From: Sclerotiophoma versabilis | Taxonomy: Eukaryota; Ascomycota; Dothideomycetes; Pleosporales; Didymellaceae | Length of the DNA stretch: 64,000 nt | Assembly: GCA_012274445.1 (NCBI GenBank) | Contig: JAAROD010000049.1 | Location: 310,001-374,000, forward strand | Direction of reading: 5' to 3' | Position numbers and translations under genes: made by a program | In this document: positions 24,099 through 36,570 of the stretch, one piece after another | How positions within the stretch are numbered: the first letter of the stretch is position 1 | Layout of the letters: each line of letters starts with the position of its first letter | Notes under the pieces: model-generated | What the model was told of the DNA's origin: nothing | The model's input: only the letters and a program-made list of their open reading frames with translations | Database searches by the model: none

Positions 24099-27000
24099 CT
24101 AATCATCATCGCCAGCTTCGTCCACCTCCGACCACTTAGCGCGACACTTGACTGCCGCGCTTCGTACTTCTCTCTTCTTATCGTCCAAGGCGGCGGTGAG
24201 CTTCTTGATCACCTGTCTTCGGTAAGGCAGAACAGTCTCCTGTCTGAACTTCTCCGGCACGAGCGTCAAGCACCGCAGCGCTGCTACGCGGACCTTCGCC
24301 GTTGGAGGTGAGACCCCGTTCACTGTACCGTTGGCCAGAAGACGCGAGATGAGACTGCCGCTGTGTTCCTCGAGAGTCTTTGGTTTCTCGGTCAGTGTCG
24401 ACATAAGCGTGCTGATGGTAGCTTCCTTGACAACGTCAATACCCTTCAGGTCCAATGACTGCAGGAGTAATGTAACAAGCTGATTGACCTCTTCGACGAC
24501 AATGTCAAAGGGCATCCACCTAAGTACGCCGCTTAGTGCGATAAGGTAGTTTGGTTTGGTTTCAGCTGATGCCTCGCGGAAGGATTGTGTGATTTTAGGA
24601 ATGAGTAGGGCAAAGCTCTTCTGCTTATGCAAGCCTGATATTTGGCAATGGTTCTGCTTCGTCAACAGGTCATCAGGTTGCAGCAGGGTTGTGAACCCAT
24701 GTGCTACTATGTTACCGTGCTGCGGGTGTGAAAGCAGTGAGAGCACTATGGGGTACAGTGTGTTAAGTACCGGGCTACTCCTTAGGACCATCCCCTTCAA
24801 GCAGGCAAAGATGACTCGTATCCGTTGGATGTCCAGCTTCTCGCTGCTGAACAAGTCGAATTCGGAAACTAGGGGATCCATACAAGTCTTTAGACCAGAC
24901 GCGGTGTGGTATTTGTTGATGATGAGAGAGAGTTGACGCAGGGATGCAGATCGAACGGGAAGCGAAAGGCATGGCTGCTGTGCGTACTCGGCCAGTGATG
25001 TGATGAGGAGCTGCAGCTCACATGGGAGAGTGGTCTCTTTTCTGAATGAGGCCAGGAGGTGAGTACTAATCACCATGGTCTTATCTGTCTTTGGTGCAGC
25101 ACTGAGGTTGAAGGGAGGCAGATCGGATTGCGGTGCGCCACGGAAGAGGGTGTACAGTTCTGCGGCGATCGCATTTTGTGACTCTAAGTTTTCGGATCTG
25201 ATGATGAGGCCGCATATCCGTCCAACGAGATCAAGTGTGCTCTCGTCGTTGAAAGCGATTGGATGTGACAAATCGGAGCTGGATGCTCGTTGTAGCAGTG
25301 GCAGTGCGATGTCGTTATAATATGTCGAGGTTTCAGGGCTCTGCGAGAGCTTGACCTCACCCTTGTTGAGGGCATAGAGCATTGCCGATAGCAACGCAAC
25401 CAAGTAGCTTGACGATGCGCCCTGTTGCACTGCTGTACCGAACTTGTTTTTCAATCGCAGAAGAACTGTGTCGAAAATCTTCTCTTCGCTTGCAAGTTTT
25501 GCAAACGCTTCCAGTATTGATGAGTAGGTCCTTGAGCCGTCAGCGTCGCTGTCTGGCAGCTGCGCTAAGAAGGCAGGGAACGCTTTGTCAACCACAACCT
25601 GAGGCTTTTGATGTGCGATATCCACGAGGCCACTGACTGCAGCTTCTTTAACCTCGTTTTTTCCAAAAGACTCCTCGTGGATAACAACGTTTTGTACGGC
25701 TTGAATCGTCCTGCCAACGTCTTCGTTGCTCAGAAGTTGCCGGACTTTGGATAGCTGCAGCAGTCCATCCAGGCACACTAACCGAAACGATACATCTTTG
25801 ACCGACGCCGACTCGAGACCATTGAGCAGAACCTCCAATGCTTGCCCGCTGAACTCTTTTAGTGCATTGATAGCCACTTGATCGCCGGAAGTTCCTAGCG
25901 CACGCCAGTCGCCATATACAGCGACATTGGCACGTACTAACTGGATCAAAACTTCAAGCAGCCCTCTTCGCTTCGCCATGGTATCTGCATTCTGAAACAG
26001 CAGGAACAGTGTAGGTAACACACCTGCCAACAGGATGTTGGTGACTTCAGCAGACACTTGCGCAATCTTGTGTAGAATACGTGCAGATGCTTGTGACTGT
26101 TTGGTTGGTGCATCCTCGAGGTGCTCATTACATTCTTTGATGATGGGTCGCAGGTAAGCATTGAGCGGTCCACTGGTACCCTGTGACAAAGTTTGCGCGA
26201 TAGCAGCTAGACCATTCAGAGCTTCTTCCGCAAGGTCTTCCTCTTGCACATTCAAGATTTCGAACTTCAAGGCATCCCACAATGTAATAGAGTAAAGCGA
26301 GATCGTTCGGGGTCCGTATTCGATCACTGATGCGGTGATGGTCTGCAGTACGTCACGCTTTGTATTCATGGATGTCGAGTCGAGCTTGTCCAACAAAGCA
26401 GGGAAGGCGTAAGGCGCGAAGTCTGATGTCGAGGATATGCAGTCTCTGAGGCGGTCCTTGAGGTCCTGGGCAGTAATACCGTATGGGTCGTCTGGCGGCG
26501 GTCGGAATGTGATGGGGAAGTAGTTGAAAACGGCATCGAAGAGTTCCTGAGCATCTGCACCAATACTCCACTCAGTCATGGGTACCCTTAATATAGAGAA
26601 GACAACCATCAAGTTACGTGGATCCTTCTCGCCGTCGAAATATGATATAAACCGGGGCAGGAAATCGCCCATCTCTGTGTGATGCACTCGCAAGGGCTCC
26701 CGGTACTTGCCCATGAGTGTATCAATAAGTTGAAGTACGGAGTATCGTTCCGTCTGCTGCTTGTACTGGCGGAGAGGGTGTGTGTTGCTGAGCAGAGCTT
26801 CCAGTATGTTCACTACCCTTTCGTCGTCCCACTGGCCCAACTCTTCCAGCGCCAGCAGCGCCTTTGCACATGATCCTATGCCCTCACTGTCTTCTGTACG
26901 GGACACTACAAAGTCGCAGAGTAGGTTTCGCTGCTGCAGCGATAGCACCTTCTGGGGCGTCGCGGCGAGGACTTCGGCTAGGTAGGATATAGTCTTAGAT

Positions 27001-27217
27001 CGTATGGCGCCATCTTCGCTGTTGAAGTATTCCCCAAGCTCTGCCACGAGCTTTAGGAGCTTCAATTGGCCTCTTTGCAGTCCTGTCCGCTATCAGCTCT
27101 CATCCCATCGTACCCCTCCGAACCCCCACACGTACTATTTGCGCTGCGCTGCGCTGTTGCAGTGGCCTCCTTCTTGTTGCGGTCATAGTCCAACAGGTAC
27201 TGCTGGATGTCTGACAT
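24099..27217 (-). CDS. MET18: MMS19 homologue, cytosolic iron-sulfur assembly targeting protein
   Basis: Predicted 1021-residue HEAT-repeat scaffold of the CIA targeting complex, which passes [4Fe-4S] clusters to nuclear enzymes such as XPD, DNA polymerases and primase. Two exons: 27136-27217 and 24099-27082, joined across a 53-bp intron (GTACGT donor, GACAG acceptor) in phase. The N-terminal MMS19 domain is recognisable (ELGEYFNSEDGAIRSKTIS, then YSVLQLIDTLM and FISYFDGEKDPRNLMV). The remainder is helical HEAT repeats, ending in a C-terminal domain (RVAALRCLTLVPEKFRQETV; CRAKWSEVDEAGDDD). Length fits the family. It shares a divergent promoter with the folate dehydrogenase gene. Confidence 0.94.
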
Positions 27218-27533
27218 ACTCGCGACGCTTCTCGAGTATTGTTTTGGTCGTATCGAAGAGGGCGGCGACCTGCATGCGCGTGCTCTGAGAGCCAGAGAGC
27301 CACGGCTTATGACGCAACTTCCCCGATTCGCTGATTGGCCGCCGGAATCGGTGGGGCAGAAAAAAGTTCATACACCATGGAGAGCGCGGCAGTGTCACGA
27401 ATGGAAGTTTGAAGATGACACAGACCAAAAGTCTTCTTGTCCTTCGCGTAAGGAAACGCGTAAAGTAGCCAATTGCTTCTAAAGCCTCTCTTGCCAGTCT
27501 TGCATTCCTCTCACCATCCCCCGTTACCCCACC
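27218..27533. promoter_or_regulatory. Divergent promoter between MMS19 and MTD1-type gene
   Basis: A 316-bp spacer between head-to-head start codons. It contains two CCAAT pentamers, one inverted at 27334-27338 and one direct at 27469-27473, candidates for the CBC/HAP complex that in filamentous fungi also responds to iron and redox state. Binding is inferred only. Confidence 0.6.
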
Positions 27534-28673
27534 ATGGCCGCCGACAAACCCAACTGCAAGGTGATTCTCGCCAACAACATTGCGAAGAGCCTCCTTGGAG
27601 AGATCCAAGAGGGTCTGAAGGCGCTAGGTCGCAAACCCCTTCTTGTTGGCTTCCTCTCTAGCAGCGATCCCGCCGCGAGGGTGTACGCGGAGTGGACAGG
27701 CAAGACGTGCGATGAGAAGTGAGCTTACCCGTTGCATTCCTGCTTCAGTTCACATTGTGCAGTGAGACTCGAAACTTATGCGTTACAGTGGATTTGCCTA
27801 CGAACTGCGCGAAGTAGACCGCGAAGAGCTTGAAGACGCGCTGATTGATGCCAACAATGATTCCAAGGTTGACGGCATCATGGTCTACTACCCTATCTTT
27901 GGCAACAGGCAAGATCAGTACCTACAGCAGATTGTCTCAACCGACAAAGATGTTGAGGGTCTGTCTCACCAGTACATCTTCAACATGTACCAGAACATTC
28001 GCTTCCTCGATCCCGCTGGCACCAAGAAGAGCATCCTCCCCTGCACGCCGCTCGCTGTTATCAAAATCCTCGAATATCTCAGGATCTACAACACCATTCT
28101 TGCCTACGGTAACAGGCTGCACGGGCGCACGATCACCGTTATCAATCGAAGTGAAGTGGTGGGCCGGCCGTTAGCAGCTCTACTGGCCAATGATGGTGCG
28201 ACTGTATACAGCGTAGACATTGCCGACGTCCAGGAGTTTACACGAGGCGAGGGCATCAGGAAGAAGAAGCATGATGTAGTAGATAAACCCGGCTGGGAGC
28301 TCAAGGACTGCTTGCCCAAGAGTGACGTGGTAATCAGCGGTGTACCTGGAGAGAAGTATAAGGTGCCAGCACACCTCCTGAAGGACGGTGCCGTCTGCAT
28401 CAATTTCTCTAGCGAGCGCAACTTCAACCCGGATGTGAAGGAGAAAGCCTCCATCTACGTGCCTGCTATTGGCAAGGTCACTATTGCGGTCCTGCTGCGA
28501 AATCTGCTTGTAAGTCCTGCTTTGTCTGCGGTCGGTAAACCAAAGGCTGACATAGAATACAGCGTCTTGCCCAGAACAAGGTAAACGCTGCCGCAGCAAC
28601 TGCCGCCACGCAGTCCATTGAGGACGAGAAGAAACCGGCTGAAGAGAGTGCTATCCCTGTGTTGGCTTCTTAA
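27534..28673 (+). CDS. MTD1: NAD+-dependent methylenetetrahydrofolate dehydrogenase
   Basis: Predicted 338-residue cytosolic enzyme oxidising 5,10-methylene-THF to 5,10-methenyl-THF with NAD+, in one-carbon metabolism for purine synthesis. Three exons: 27534-27718, 27789-28509 and 28563-28673, with introns of 70 and 53 bp that preserve phase. Visible features are the N-terminal catalytic domain (LVGFLSSSDPAARVYAEW; VDGIMVYYPIFG with DKDVEGL) and the NAD-binding domain (TITVINRSEVVGRPLAALL; ATVYSVDIADV; SDVVISGVPGEKYKVP). The monofunctional length and the YYPIFGN motif fit yeast Mtd1 rather than the trifunctional C1-THF synthase. The last exon encodes an Ala-rich then Glu/Lys-rich tail ending PVLAS. 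Confidence 0.93.
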
Positions 28674-30383
28674 AAACTTGCTATTGATGTATGCCCATAC
28701 ATCTACGTTTCTGATACCCTATAGAAGGCTCTACAGCCGACCAAAATCACTTTCTCGTCACAGTTCAAAACGATCATATCCCACTAGTAACAAGATTTCT
28801 ATATAGTTGGAGGCCTCCATGGCTGAAACTTTTGCCTAGAAGCCTGTCAAGTCATTAAGATCAAGCTAAGTCTACGGGTTGGATTAAATGATTTGTTTCG
28901 GAAGTTTACTACGGCTCGTTTGGCGATACAGCTCGAACAAACGGACCGTAGTGAAGCCATTGCGGTGGGGATCCCCGTCGACGACTGCTTCCTTTCTTTT
29001 TTTATTGTATGACAGACCTTGGATACTGTTTCACTGACTCAACACGAGAACGACACCGCACGGTGGCCCTTCATTTGCCAGGGTGAAAGGGTGAAAGTCT
29101 CTTTCCAGTTTGAAAACAACTCGAAGCTCAACACAACTTGGAGTTTTGTCAGACAAAAGGTTTCAATTGTATGAACTCAAGATTTCACCCACTCGACTGA
29201 GACAGAAAGAGTTATGGGTGGTAGATACTCCCCTGCAGTCTTACGAAGAGGCGAAATTACGGCAGGAGAAATCGTCGGCATGGGACATAGAACACCCTCG
29301 TTTACTCTTTGAAGTAGGGGTTGTTGTACGAGAGTACCAAGTAGGGTGCACGATAAGAGAACAGATCAACACAGAGAATTACTCTTTGGGGCTGACGGAT
29401 GATAAAAGGAGGAGTGTAGGGAGATTCGAGGACCAAAGGACGAAGCGCAAGGTCAGTACTGACTGGCTTTCAGCTGCACTTGTTGGAGGCGCATATGTAT
29501 TGATTTCAAGATTATTCTCTCCTTGACTGTAGCAGAAGTAAACGGAAACAAAGATGAAGTTACAGAAGGCACCTAATGACTTATGCCGAGCTATCTGCCT
29601 TCTCAAGAAGATCCTTGAGGCTATAGGACTTTCATCTTAAACACAGAGTCTAGTCTTTCAAACAAAAGTTGTTTCTTCGTCATACTTTCAGAGCGCTCTT
29701 TCAGGTCATTCTGGCAAAGATGAAATGCAACAGGGACAAAGATCTCTGCTTACATGATCTACTGGGCTTATGAACTGGACACCTCCAATCAAGATGCGAT
29801 CTCATGAACAGAAAGTTAGGAAAGTACTGACGATAGGCAACCAGCCTTTGCTCCTGATTGGCGCCGCATTACGATGCATTAAACGTGACCGAGAGCTGGC
29901 ATGAATTTCTCTCAGCATGCATGGTACATTTGACATTTATCTGTGAAAACTAACATCTTAGCAAGTCACGTTCTACACTAAAAGCACAATGACCGGAATC
30001 ACGTCACTGGTTGAGGCTGAACACCGCCTTTTGCAAACAGGCTGAAGATTTCAATAATAGTATCACAAGTGGCGAGAGATATGGGGTTGAGGAGGACCAG
30101 CTGTGGCTGGAGATGAGACGTACTCAGATGAACTTGGTATAATGGGCTGAATGTAAAGTCATGTCACTAGATCAATTAAGCGATATTGGGGACTAGATTC
30201 TCTTAAGACTGAAGTAAAACGAGTAGCCTGATAGTTTGTGTGTATAGTACTTAACAATAACGACGTCAGAAGAAGCGGCATAGGAATGGAGGGAGTAATA
30301 AAAAGTTCATTAGTCGACATTGGACGGCACTTGTGAAACCACTGGACACCGTCTATGGAACCGACCCATTGCATTTCGAATAC
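28674..30383. other. Long intergenic region without a supported gene
   Basis: About 1.7 kb. One 138-codon frame (29110-29526, plus strand) has no internal ATG and no recognisable family, so it is not called. The region is moderately AT-richer than the neighbours but has no RIP pattern. No repeats were seen. Confidence 0.55.
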
Positions 30384-32833
30384 TCAGTCCAAATGTCTTA
30401 AGGCAGCCAACTGCTGAAACCTCGCCGCCTTCTTATTGCCAATCAGGCTGCTGAAGCCAAAGGCATCGCTCTCCGCCATGACAAGCTGCAGCTCCTTGGC
30501 CGCACCGTGCATCTTCTGCTGCTCTTTATTTATCTCAAAGTTTGCGAGAATCTGAGTACCAACTTCCAGAGTCGGATCGTAGAATGGAGACTTTGGATCC
30601 GTCGAATTGAGTGAGAACGCGCTCGGCGGAGGTACACAAAGCGTGTTCGGCGCCGGAAGCGCGCCAGTTTGGAAGTACTTTCTAATGCTTTCGTAAGCAC
30701 ACAGATTCGTGACCGAAAACGAACAGTGCCCAGCTTGGTCATTGACAAGAAGGGCGCTGTTGGGAAACTTGGAATGCATGATCCTTCCACTTTGCAAGGG
30801 GGTAACTGGATCCGCAGTGTTGCTGACGAAGAGGATTGGATGACTTGTGTTGCCGCCAAAATTCCCATTAAACTTGTAGCTCGCGCGGATCTTCCAAGCT
30901 GCGCACTTCATTCTCAGCATTGACCATATGTCGCCAGCTGCGGAGGACATCTTCTGCAGAAGATGCCAGTACTCGACGAATTCGTCGAGACTGAGATCCT
31001 GCTGGTCAATGCCATCGGCGCATAAGATGGCAAAGGTTGGAACGTCACCGGTATAGGAAGTACTGGGGTTGATCGTTCCATTAATACCACACGAGAGAGT
31101 ACGAGCCAGCCGGAAGGGTCTCGAGAGCAAGTCGATCCAGTCGCCGCTGCCAGCTTCGATTTGTGGAAGGAGGTACCCAATAGCCTCGAAACTGATCTGT
31201 GGTTGGTAGATACTGCTGAAAATTATGGCCTTGATATCGGAATAGGTGACTACTTCTGGGCCTTCTGCTGAGGTGAGGATAAAAGGATTATGGTATAGCG
31301 ACTGTATAATCCTCTCGGCGCGCTCCTTGATCTCGGTTGTAGTACCCGTATCGTTTCCAGCTAAGGGACATATCTTCGGTCCAGATTGTAGGCAATACGA
31401 ATAGAAAGATTCCATGGTCTTCTCGTTGTCTATTAGACTGCCATTGCCCAAAGAATGATTGTAGTCCCATTCGTTGACAACACCGTCAAGCACGACTCGG
31501 CCAACACGATCTGGGAACATAGATGCAAATGTGGAGCCAAGGAGGGTTCCGTAAGAGAAGCCCCAGTACTGCAGCTTAGCCTCCCCCGGAGTGTACTTCG
31601 CATGTGAAACTTCACGACAACCAGAATGTTTTCCGTTGCTGAGCGTAGCTGAAGCAGCCTTTTTCGCATTATACTCGGCATGTCTTTCGACTATCTCGAG
31701 CATGTCTCGTGCAACGAAAGCAGTAGTCATGTACTGCTTGATGTCTGGACCATCTTCTCCTTCCATGGCTAGTTTGCATGAAGAGCCAAAAGCGTGGGTC
31801 ATAGACCACAGCCGACCAAGTGCAGCATCTGAGCTGTCCAGAATGCCTTCCTCGGTCTCTCTCAGTCTCCAGGACCATGCCGCAGCAGGATCAGATATGC
31901 ATGTGGCAGCAGGCTCAGTCTCGCCAATACCACGAGGATCAAACCCTATTACGTCAAAGAATCGAGCATCCTTGCTTGCCGATGCAGGGTCAGAGGCTGC
32001 GTCGACAACCCATTGTAGCGACTTTGCTATTGAAAGTGCAAAGAGCGCTCCGGGACCTCCTGGGCCACCTGGGTTGAGCAGGATCGCGCCTCCATAACGA
32101 GGGTCATCGATTGGTACTTTGGCTGGCAATTTTACAATTGCCACGCTGATTGTGTCATCTGGATATGTGCCGTTGAAGTAGTCCAAAGGCAGACTCAGTT
32201 TCGCACATTCGAAGCCGTCAAAACATTTGTGGAACTCGAGATGTTCCTGGGGTTCAATCTATACGACGGTCAGTGTACTGCATGCTCTGACCTGACCAAA
32301 GTAGATTCAGAGCATGTGATGCGTCAAAGTGGAAGATGCTGGTTTAGCGAGGTGACACTGCACGTTGCACTGTCCAACGTTGAGAGAGAGCTGTTGTGCT
32401 ATTCAGGCCCCCCAGCACTTGTCAAGGATTTCACGATTTTACGGCGACGCAACCCAGGTGCTAAGGTCGGTCTTTTGACGCACCGGTTCGCTCGACCTCG
32501 TGTCGCTGGCTTCGTGGTGTTGAGCGCCAAATCTAATCTGATAAGATGTAGATGTAGCATATACGGTTGATACAGCGCTTCCCACCACATTGTTGATGCT
32601 CAGGAATGCTCAACACGTACCTGAGACCAATCGAATGGCTTTGAGGCGTAGCCGGTCCCTGCTCGTGGCTGGCTGCCCGGTTCTGGAATGAATTGATGCT
32701 TAAGGCTGGGAATGACGCTGTCCAATGCGGCGATTAGGACAAGTGCAACAAAGGCAGCGGTCAGGAAGCGAGTGCCTGTGGGAGCCCTCCGAGTCGCAAC
32801 AAGTGCGTCACCGTGCCCATTCCAACTCTTCAT
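30384..32833 (-). CDS. Membrane-anchored alpha/beta hydrolase with TAP-like C-terminal domain
   Basis: Predicted 695-residue hydrolase of the tripeptidyl/prolyl aminopeptidase-like group. Exon 1 (32621-32833) encodes a cytosolic head, a signal-anchor helix (RFLTAAFVALVLIAALDSVI) and KPFDWSQ. A long 362-bp intron (32259-32620) leads to exon 2 (30384-32258), beginning with HLEFHKCF and LPLDY, the usual start of the fold. Catalytic features: oxyanion loop NPGGPGGPG (about 133-141), nucleophile Ser306 in GFSYG, Asp554 in NTADPVTP and His582 in QAGHCS. Asn-x-Thr/Ser sites (SHPILF region, NGT) suggest a lumenal or extracellular catalytic part. The actual substrate is unknown; a peptidase releasing N-terminal residues is the family expectation. 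An extra small exon inside the long intron cannot be excluded. Confidence 0.88.
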
Positions 32834-33845
32834 GGTGCCCTCAAGTCCAGCTAGAAATGGCGGTGTTGGTTTTCCAGGGATTTGGGGAAACGGACTTCCC
32901 TCCTGTCCCAGGTTCTCAGTCTGACCTGCGCCAACCCCCAAGGCAGCAGCATTGCGGGTCAGCCGGGCCACATGGCTGTTGCGGGTGCAGCGCCTGACTC
33001 GCGACGATCACTCGCATCCACATTTACTGTATGCACTCGTCTGCAGCCAGTCTTTGAACTCACGGCGGTTATGTAGGTTTTATGCGGGCTTGTCACAATG
33101 CGTTGGCTGAGCTGACAGCCTTTGTTCCGCTCCTCATTACAAGACGCAAGGTGTTCTTGACTGGAAAATATTGCACTGATGTGATGCTGTGTCCATCAGT
33201 CGTATAACCGTAACATTGCGGTTAGTTGCTCAGAATGTGTGGGGTTGTGTTATAAAGGCATTGGAATGCCGAGGCCACAGCTTGGTCGTCTTGAGCTTGA
33301 TTGCAGGCAAGCGCTTGCCTTCGCTGTGGCCGCCGACCTGTAGCAGAGCCTCCTAATTCAACAATCTAGTCAATGACTTTGACAGCACGGCAGCTTCGAA
33401 AAAGCGCCTGCAAGCATGTTCGGCAGTCTTAAGTCTGTAGGATTGTCTCGCCCTGTTATCAACGTTTTTAAAGCCGTGTGTGAATCTGAGTAGCAGCAAC
33501 TCTTATGAGCATGATTTTCGATCATGAATATGAAGAAACCGTAAACAAGGTTGAGTAAAACAACCAGAACCACGACTCGAGACAAGCAAATTCTGATCCA
33601 ATGGGTATCAATCATCTCGTCAGTGCGACTCAAGGATAACCTCAAGAGTCCCCGTCAGGGAACTTGAGGACACATTGAACCACCAGCACCCATCCTAGTC
33701 AGACACGGTGTCTACCAGAGCTCGAACGATAAAATCCATCGAAACCAAGACGCTGCAGACTCCCTGCTGAGACCCCCAACATCGAATTTTGCTTCATGTT
33801 GTGACGCATATCGCCATGAGTGTGAAGGGAGCTTGGCCGCGACAT
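32834..33845. other. Intergenic region, nothing recognised
   Basis: About 1 kb between the hydrolase 5' end and the 3' end of the glycine-rich RNA-binding protein gene. It presumably contains the hydrolase promoter. No gene or repeat was supported. Confidence 0.5.
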
Positions 33846-33912
33846 TTACCACTGGCCGCCGCCACCCTGCTGCTGCTGGTCGCCGTAGCTTTGGCGCTGG
33901 CCACCATAGCCG

Positions 33913-33944
<32 letters not shown>

Positions 33945-34707
33945 TTGGTAACCACCGCCCTGGCCACCAGGGGGGCCCCATTGACCGCCATAGCCTACCG
34001 TCACCGTCAGTACATCCATCATAGAGCTCAGGTCATTTGTGAATACGAACCACGGCCGCCGCCATAGCCTGGCACAACGTTAGCAATAGGCACTTTCAGC
34101 GTTGTAAGTTGCAGACTCACTACCACCACCGCCGCCACCGCTGTAGCCACCACCGCCACCACGTCCGTAGCCGCCTCCAAAGCCACCACGGCCGCCGCCG
34201 CCGCCACCGCCGCCGGCACGGTCAGAGGCCTTGTCGACGCGGATAGTACGTCCATCGAACCTGGTATGGTCAGCATGTTCGAGTAAAAGAAAAAATTATT
34301 GTCGCAAAAAACAACGAGGCTTCGGGGACGAGCCATAGTCGAGGCGCACTGCACACAGTCGGTCGAATCAAAAATCGGGGACACCTACTCGATGTTGTTC
34401 ATGTTCTGCATCGCAGTGTCGGCCTCAGCATCGGTGGCGAAACGGACGAAACCGAAACCCCTGCTGCGGCCAGTGTCGCGGTCCTTGACGACTACCTGTG
34501 GTAAAGTGAGCCACCATCTCCTCTGCCTCTCTCTAGCATGTTGTGCTCAGGAAGAGTGACTTACAGCCTCTTCAACTTGGCCGAATTCCTCGAACTTTTG
34601 GCGCAGAGTGGCGTCGTCGGTATGCCACGCAAGACCTCTGGAGTGATGTCAGTCGCAGCCTTGTAGTGAGAGTGAGGTCCGACTTACCCTATGAAGAGCT
34701 TCGACAT
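33846..34707 (-). CDS. Glycine-rich RNA-binding protein (single RRM plus RGG/GGQ tail)
   Basis: Predicted 168-residue protein with one RNA recognition motif (RNP2 KLFIGGLAW, residues 3-11; RNP1 RGFGFVRF near 43-50) followed by a Gly/Arg/Tyr-rich tail and a (GQ)n stretch encoded by GGTCAA hexamers, ending GGGGQW. Such proteins bind and remodel RNA and often respond to cold or stress. Six predicted exons: 34688-34707, 34565-34637, 34389-34495, 34121-34260, 34051-34068 and 33846-33994. All junctions are phase-consistent. The fifth exon is only 18 nt and begins with the same GCTATGGCGG as the sixth, so it can be skipped in frame. If the last intron is retained the protein ends shortly after GRGSYSQMT. 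The RRM is certain; the tail exon structure is less so. Confidence 0.86.
33912..33945 (-). repeat. Hexanucleotide repeat (GGTCAA) coding for Gly-Gln
   Basis: About five tandem GGTCAA units on the minus strand encode the (GQ)n segment of the glycine-rich RNA-binding protein tail. Unit number is likely to vary between strains. Confidence 0.75.
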
Positions 34708-36570
34708 GATGATCTAATGGAGCACTGAACTGTCTCAACACCAACTCTGGAGTAAGAAAGACGCGCGCGCGATACAAATAGCCTCACAACAGGTAGATGA
34801 GAAGGGTACTAGAGAGAAGGAAGTTGGGAGGACACATGCGCGGGGAAGAGCATCGCGGCTCCCTCTGCAGGTCAGAACAAGCAACGTGACGGAACGAACA
34901 TTTAGTCTTAAGCACCAGGCTGTTTCGGTATCGATGGCACAAGCAATCGATAATTTGTGTGGATGGTGGAAGAGGTCCGCTGCAAGGTCGTGATGATGAG
35001 GCAGAGAAAGCGAGGTGGAGGGCTTGGGTTGGCGGGGCAGGTAGAACTAGGTAAGACCCCTCCAGTGAACGAACGCTAGCTGCGTTGGTGTAGGGTTGGC
35101 GCTCACGCAAGAGCAGGAACCTGGATCAATAGCGACGGCTGAACAGCTGGGTCTCGACCGCTTGATCGATTGTTGAGCGCTTTAAATGCTATGTGCTGGG
35201 AAGATCGCAGCAGGGTCAGGAGAGCAGAGCTATTGCGCTTGGGAATTCAGTCTGCTGGGCCCAACGCCTGATCGCAGAACACCAGCTCTTCCACACCTCT
35301 GCTTCAGCTAGGCTAGCTCGTCCCGTGTGCGTTTCCTCATGCCGGAATTATGCAGGCTACAGGTAGCTTAAGGTTAGCGGGGTCCAGTAACAGGGCAGCA
35401 GGCCAGCGAAAAGAGACAGGTCGAATTGTCTGATTCGACTTCTCGAGATGCCGGCATGGGCGCAGGGGCACTATTGGACGGTCGTGAACAGCGTGCACTC
35501 GAAGGGCTTGCAGACAGCGGCTTGCGTGCTCGGGAGACGAGGAGCGCATTCGGATGCAGCCAAACCAGAGACATGACCGTGTAGCTCGTAGGATTGGCCA
35601 ATTGACAGGTGGGTCTATGCCGCTTATCATCTGTCACGACCCAAACAGCTTCCAAGATTGGAGGCGTTGACGGCATGATCAGTCACTACTTTTACGACGC
35701 GCGAAATCTACGCGAGCCATCGCAGATCCGTGTCCAAGTGCATTTTCGCACAAATCTCGACGTGCTGCTTTAATCCTCGCCGGCCCGGTTGCTTGTGTAG
35801 AAGGGCGTTGTCGGCCCCTGACTTCCAAGGTCCACCAGCACTATGTGAGGGCGATCGGCCTCCAGCTGCAGGGATCGAGAATGAATACACAGGGCTGCTA
35901 GCTCAAACTTCGCCGTGCCGAAGGAGGGCCCTCTTCCAGCATCGGAAAAGGTTACACTAGAGTCGCATCCCTTTCACGTCCAGTACATCGACAAGACACT
36001 ACATGTGGGCGCGGCCCAAGCTGTCGTCGTAGCGGCCTCAACCTGTGAGAGCATCAAGAAGCAACTCATGCCGGATAGGCTATGTTGATAGACCGGTAGC
36101 TGCATCGTCCCAGGTACAGTACGAGAAAACTCTGAGCACTCACCGTCACTGGAGGCGCGCAAGCCTGTCCTCCAAACAACGACTAGACATGGTGAAGCAC
36201 GGCAGCTGTGCCCTTCGGACGATGGCCCCCATGCGGTTGGGCAACTGCCATGGACTCGACTAAGCCCATCAGGTTGTCGTGCCTGCCTATCTTGAGCAGG
36301 ACACGGCAGGCAGACAGCTTCGACAGGTGCCTTCAGGGTGCCTTTCCAACTCATGCAAGCTGCTCGGCGCTCACTCCAATATTTGGACGGCGCGATGTCC
36401 GCTCGCCCTGGCTTTCACGTTACGCAAGATCAACCCCGTAGGACCATCGCAGCCCACCCCAGCGTGCTGCTGTACGACCTTCGTCATTCGTTCCAGCTTC
36501 CAGTCGTCGACTAATCACACCAACGGGACGACTCGCTCAATGCCGCTTGCACTACTGCAAATGCAGTGGA
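34708..36570. other. Long intergenic region without a supported gene
   Basis: About 1.9 kb between the divergently placed RNA-binding protein gene and a hypothetical gene. Several frames of 60-126 codons exist on both strands, but none has a recognisable family, consistent splice sites or a conserved start. CT/GC-rich segments just upstream of 34707 probably form the promoter of the RRM gene. Confidence 0.5.

Noticed and set aside
29110..29526. 138-codon open frame on the plus strand
   Set aside because: It has no ATG inside the frame, no recognisable domain and no convincing upstream exon.
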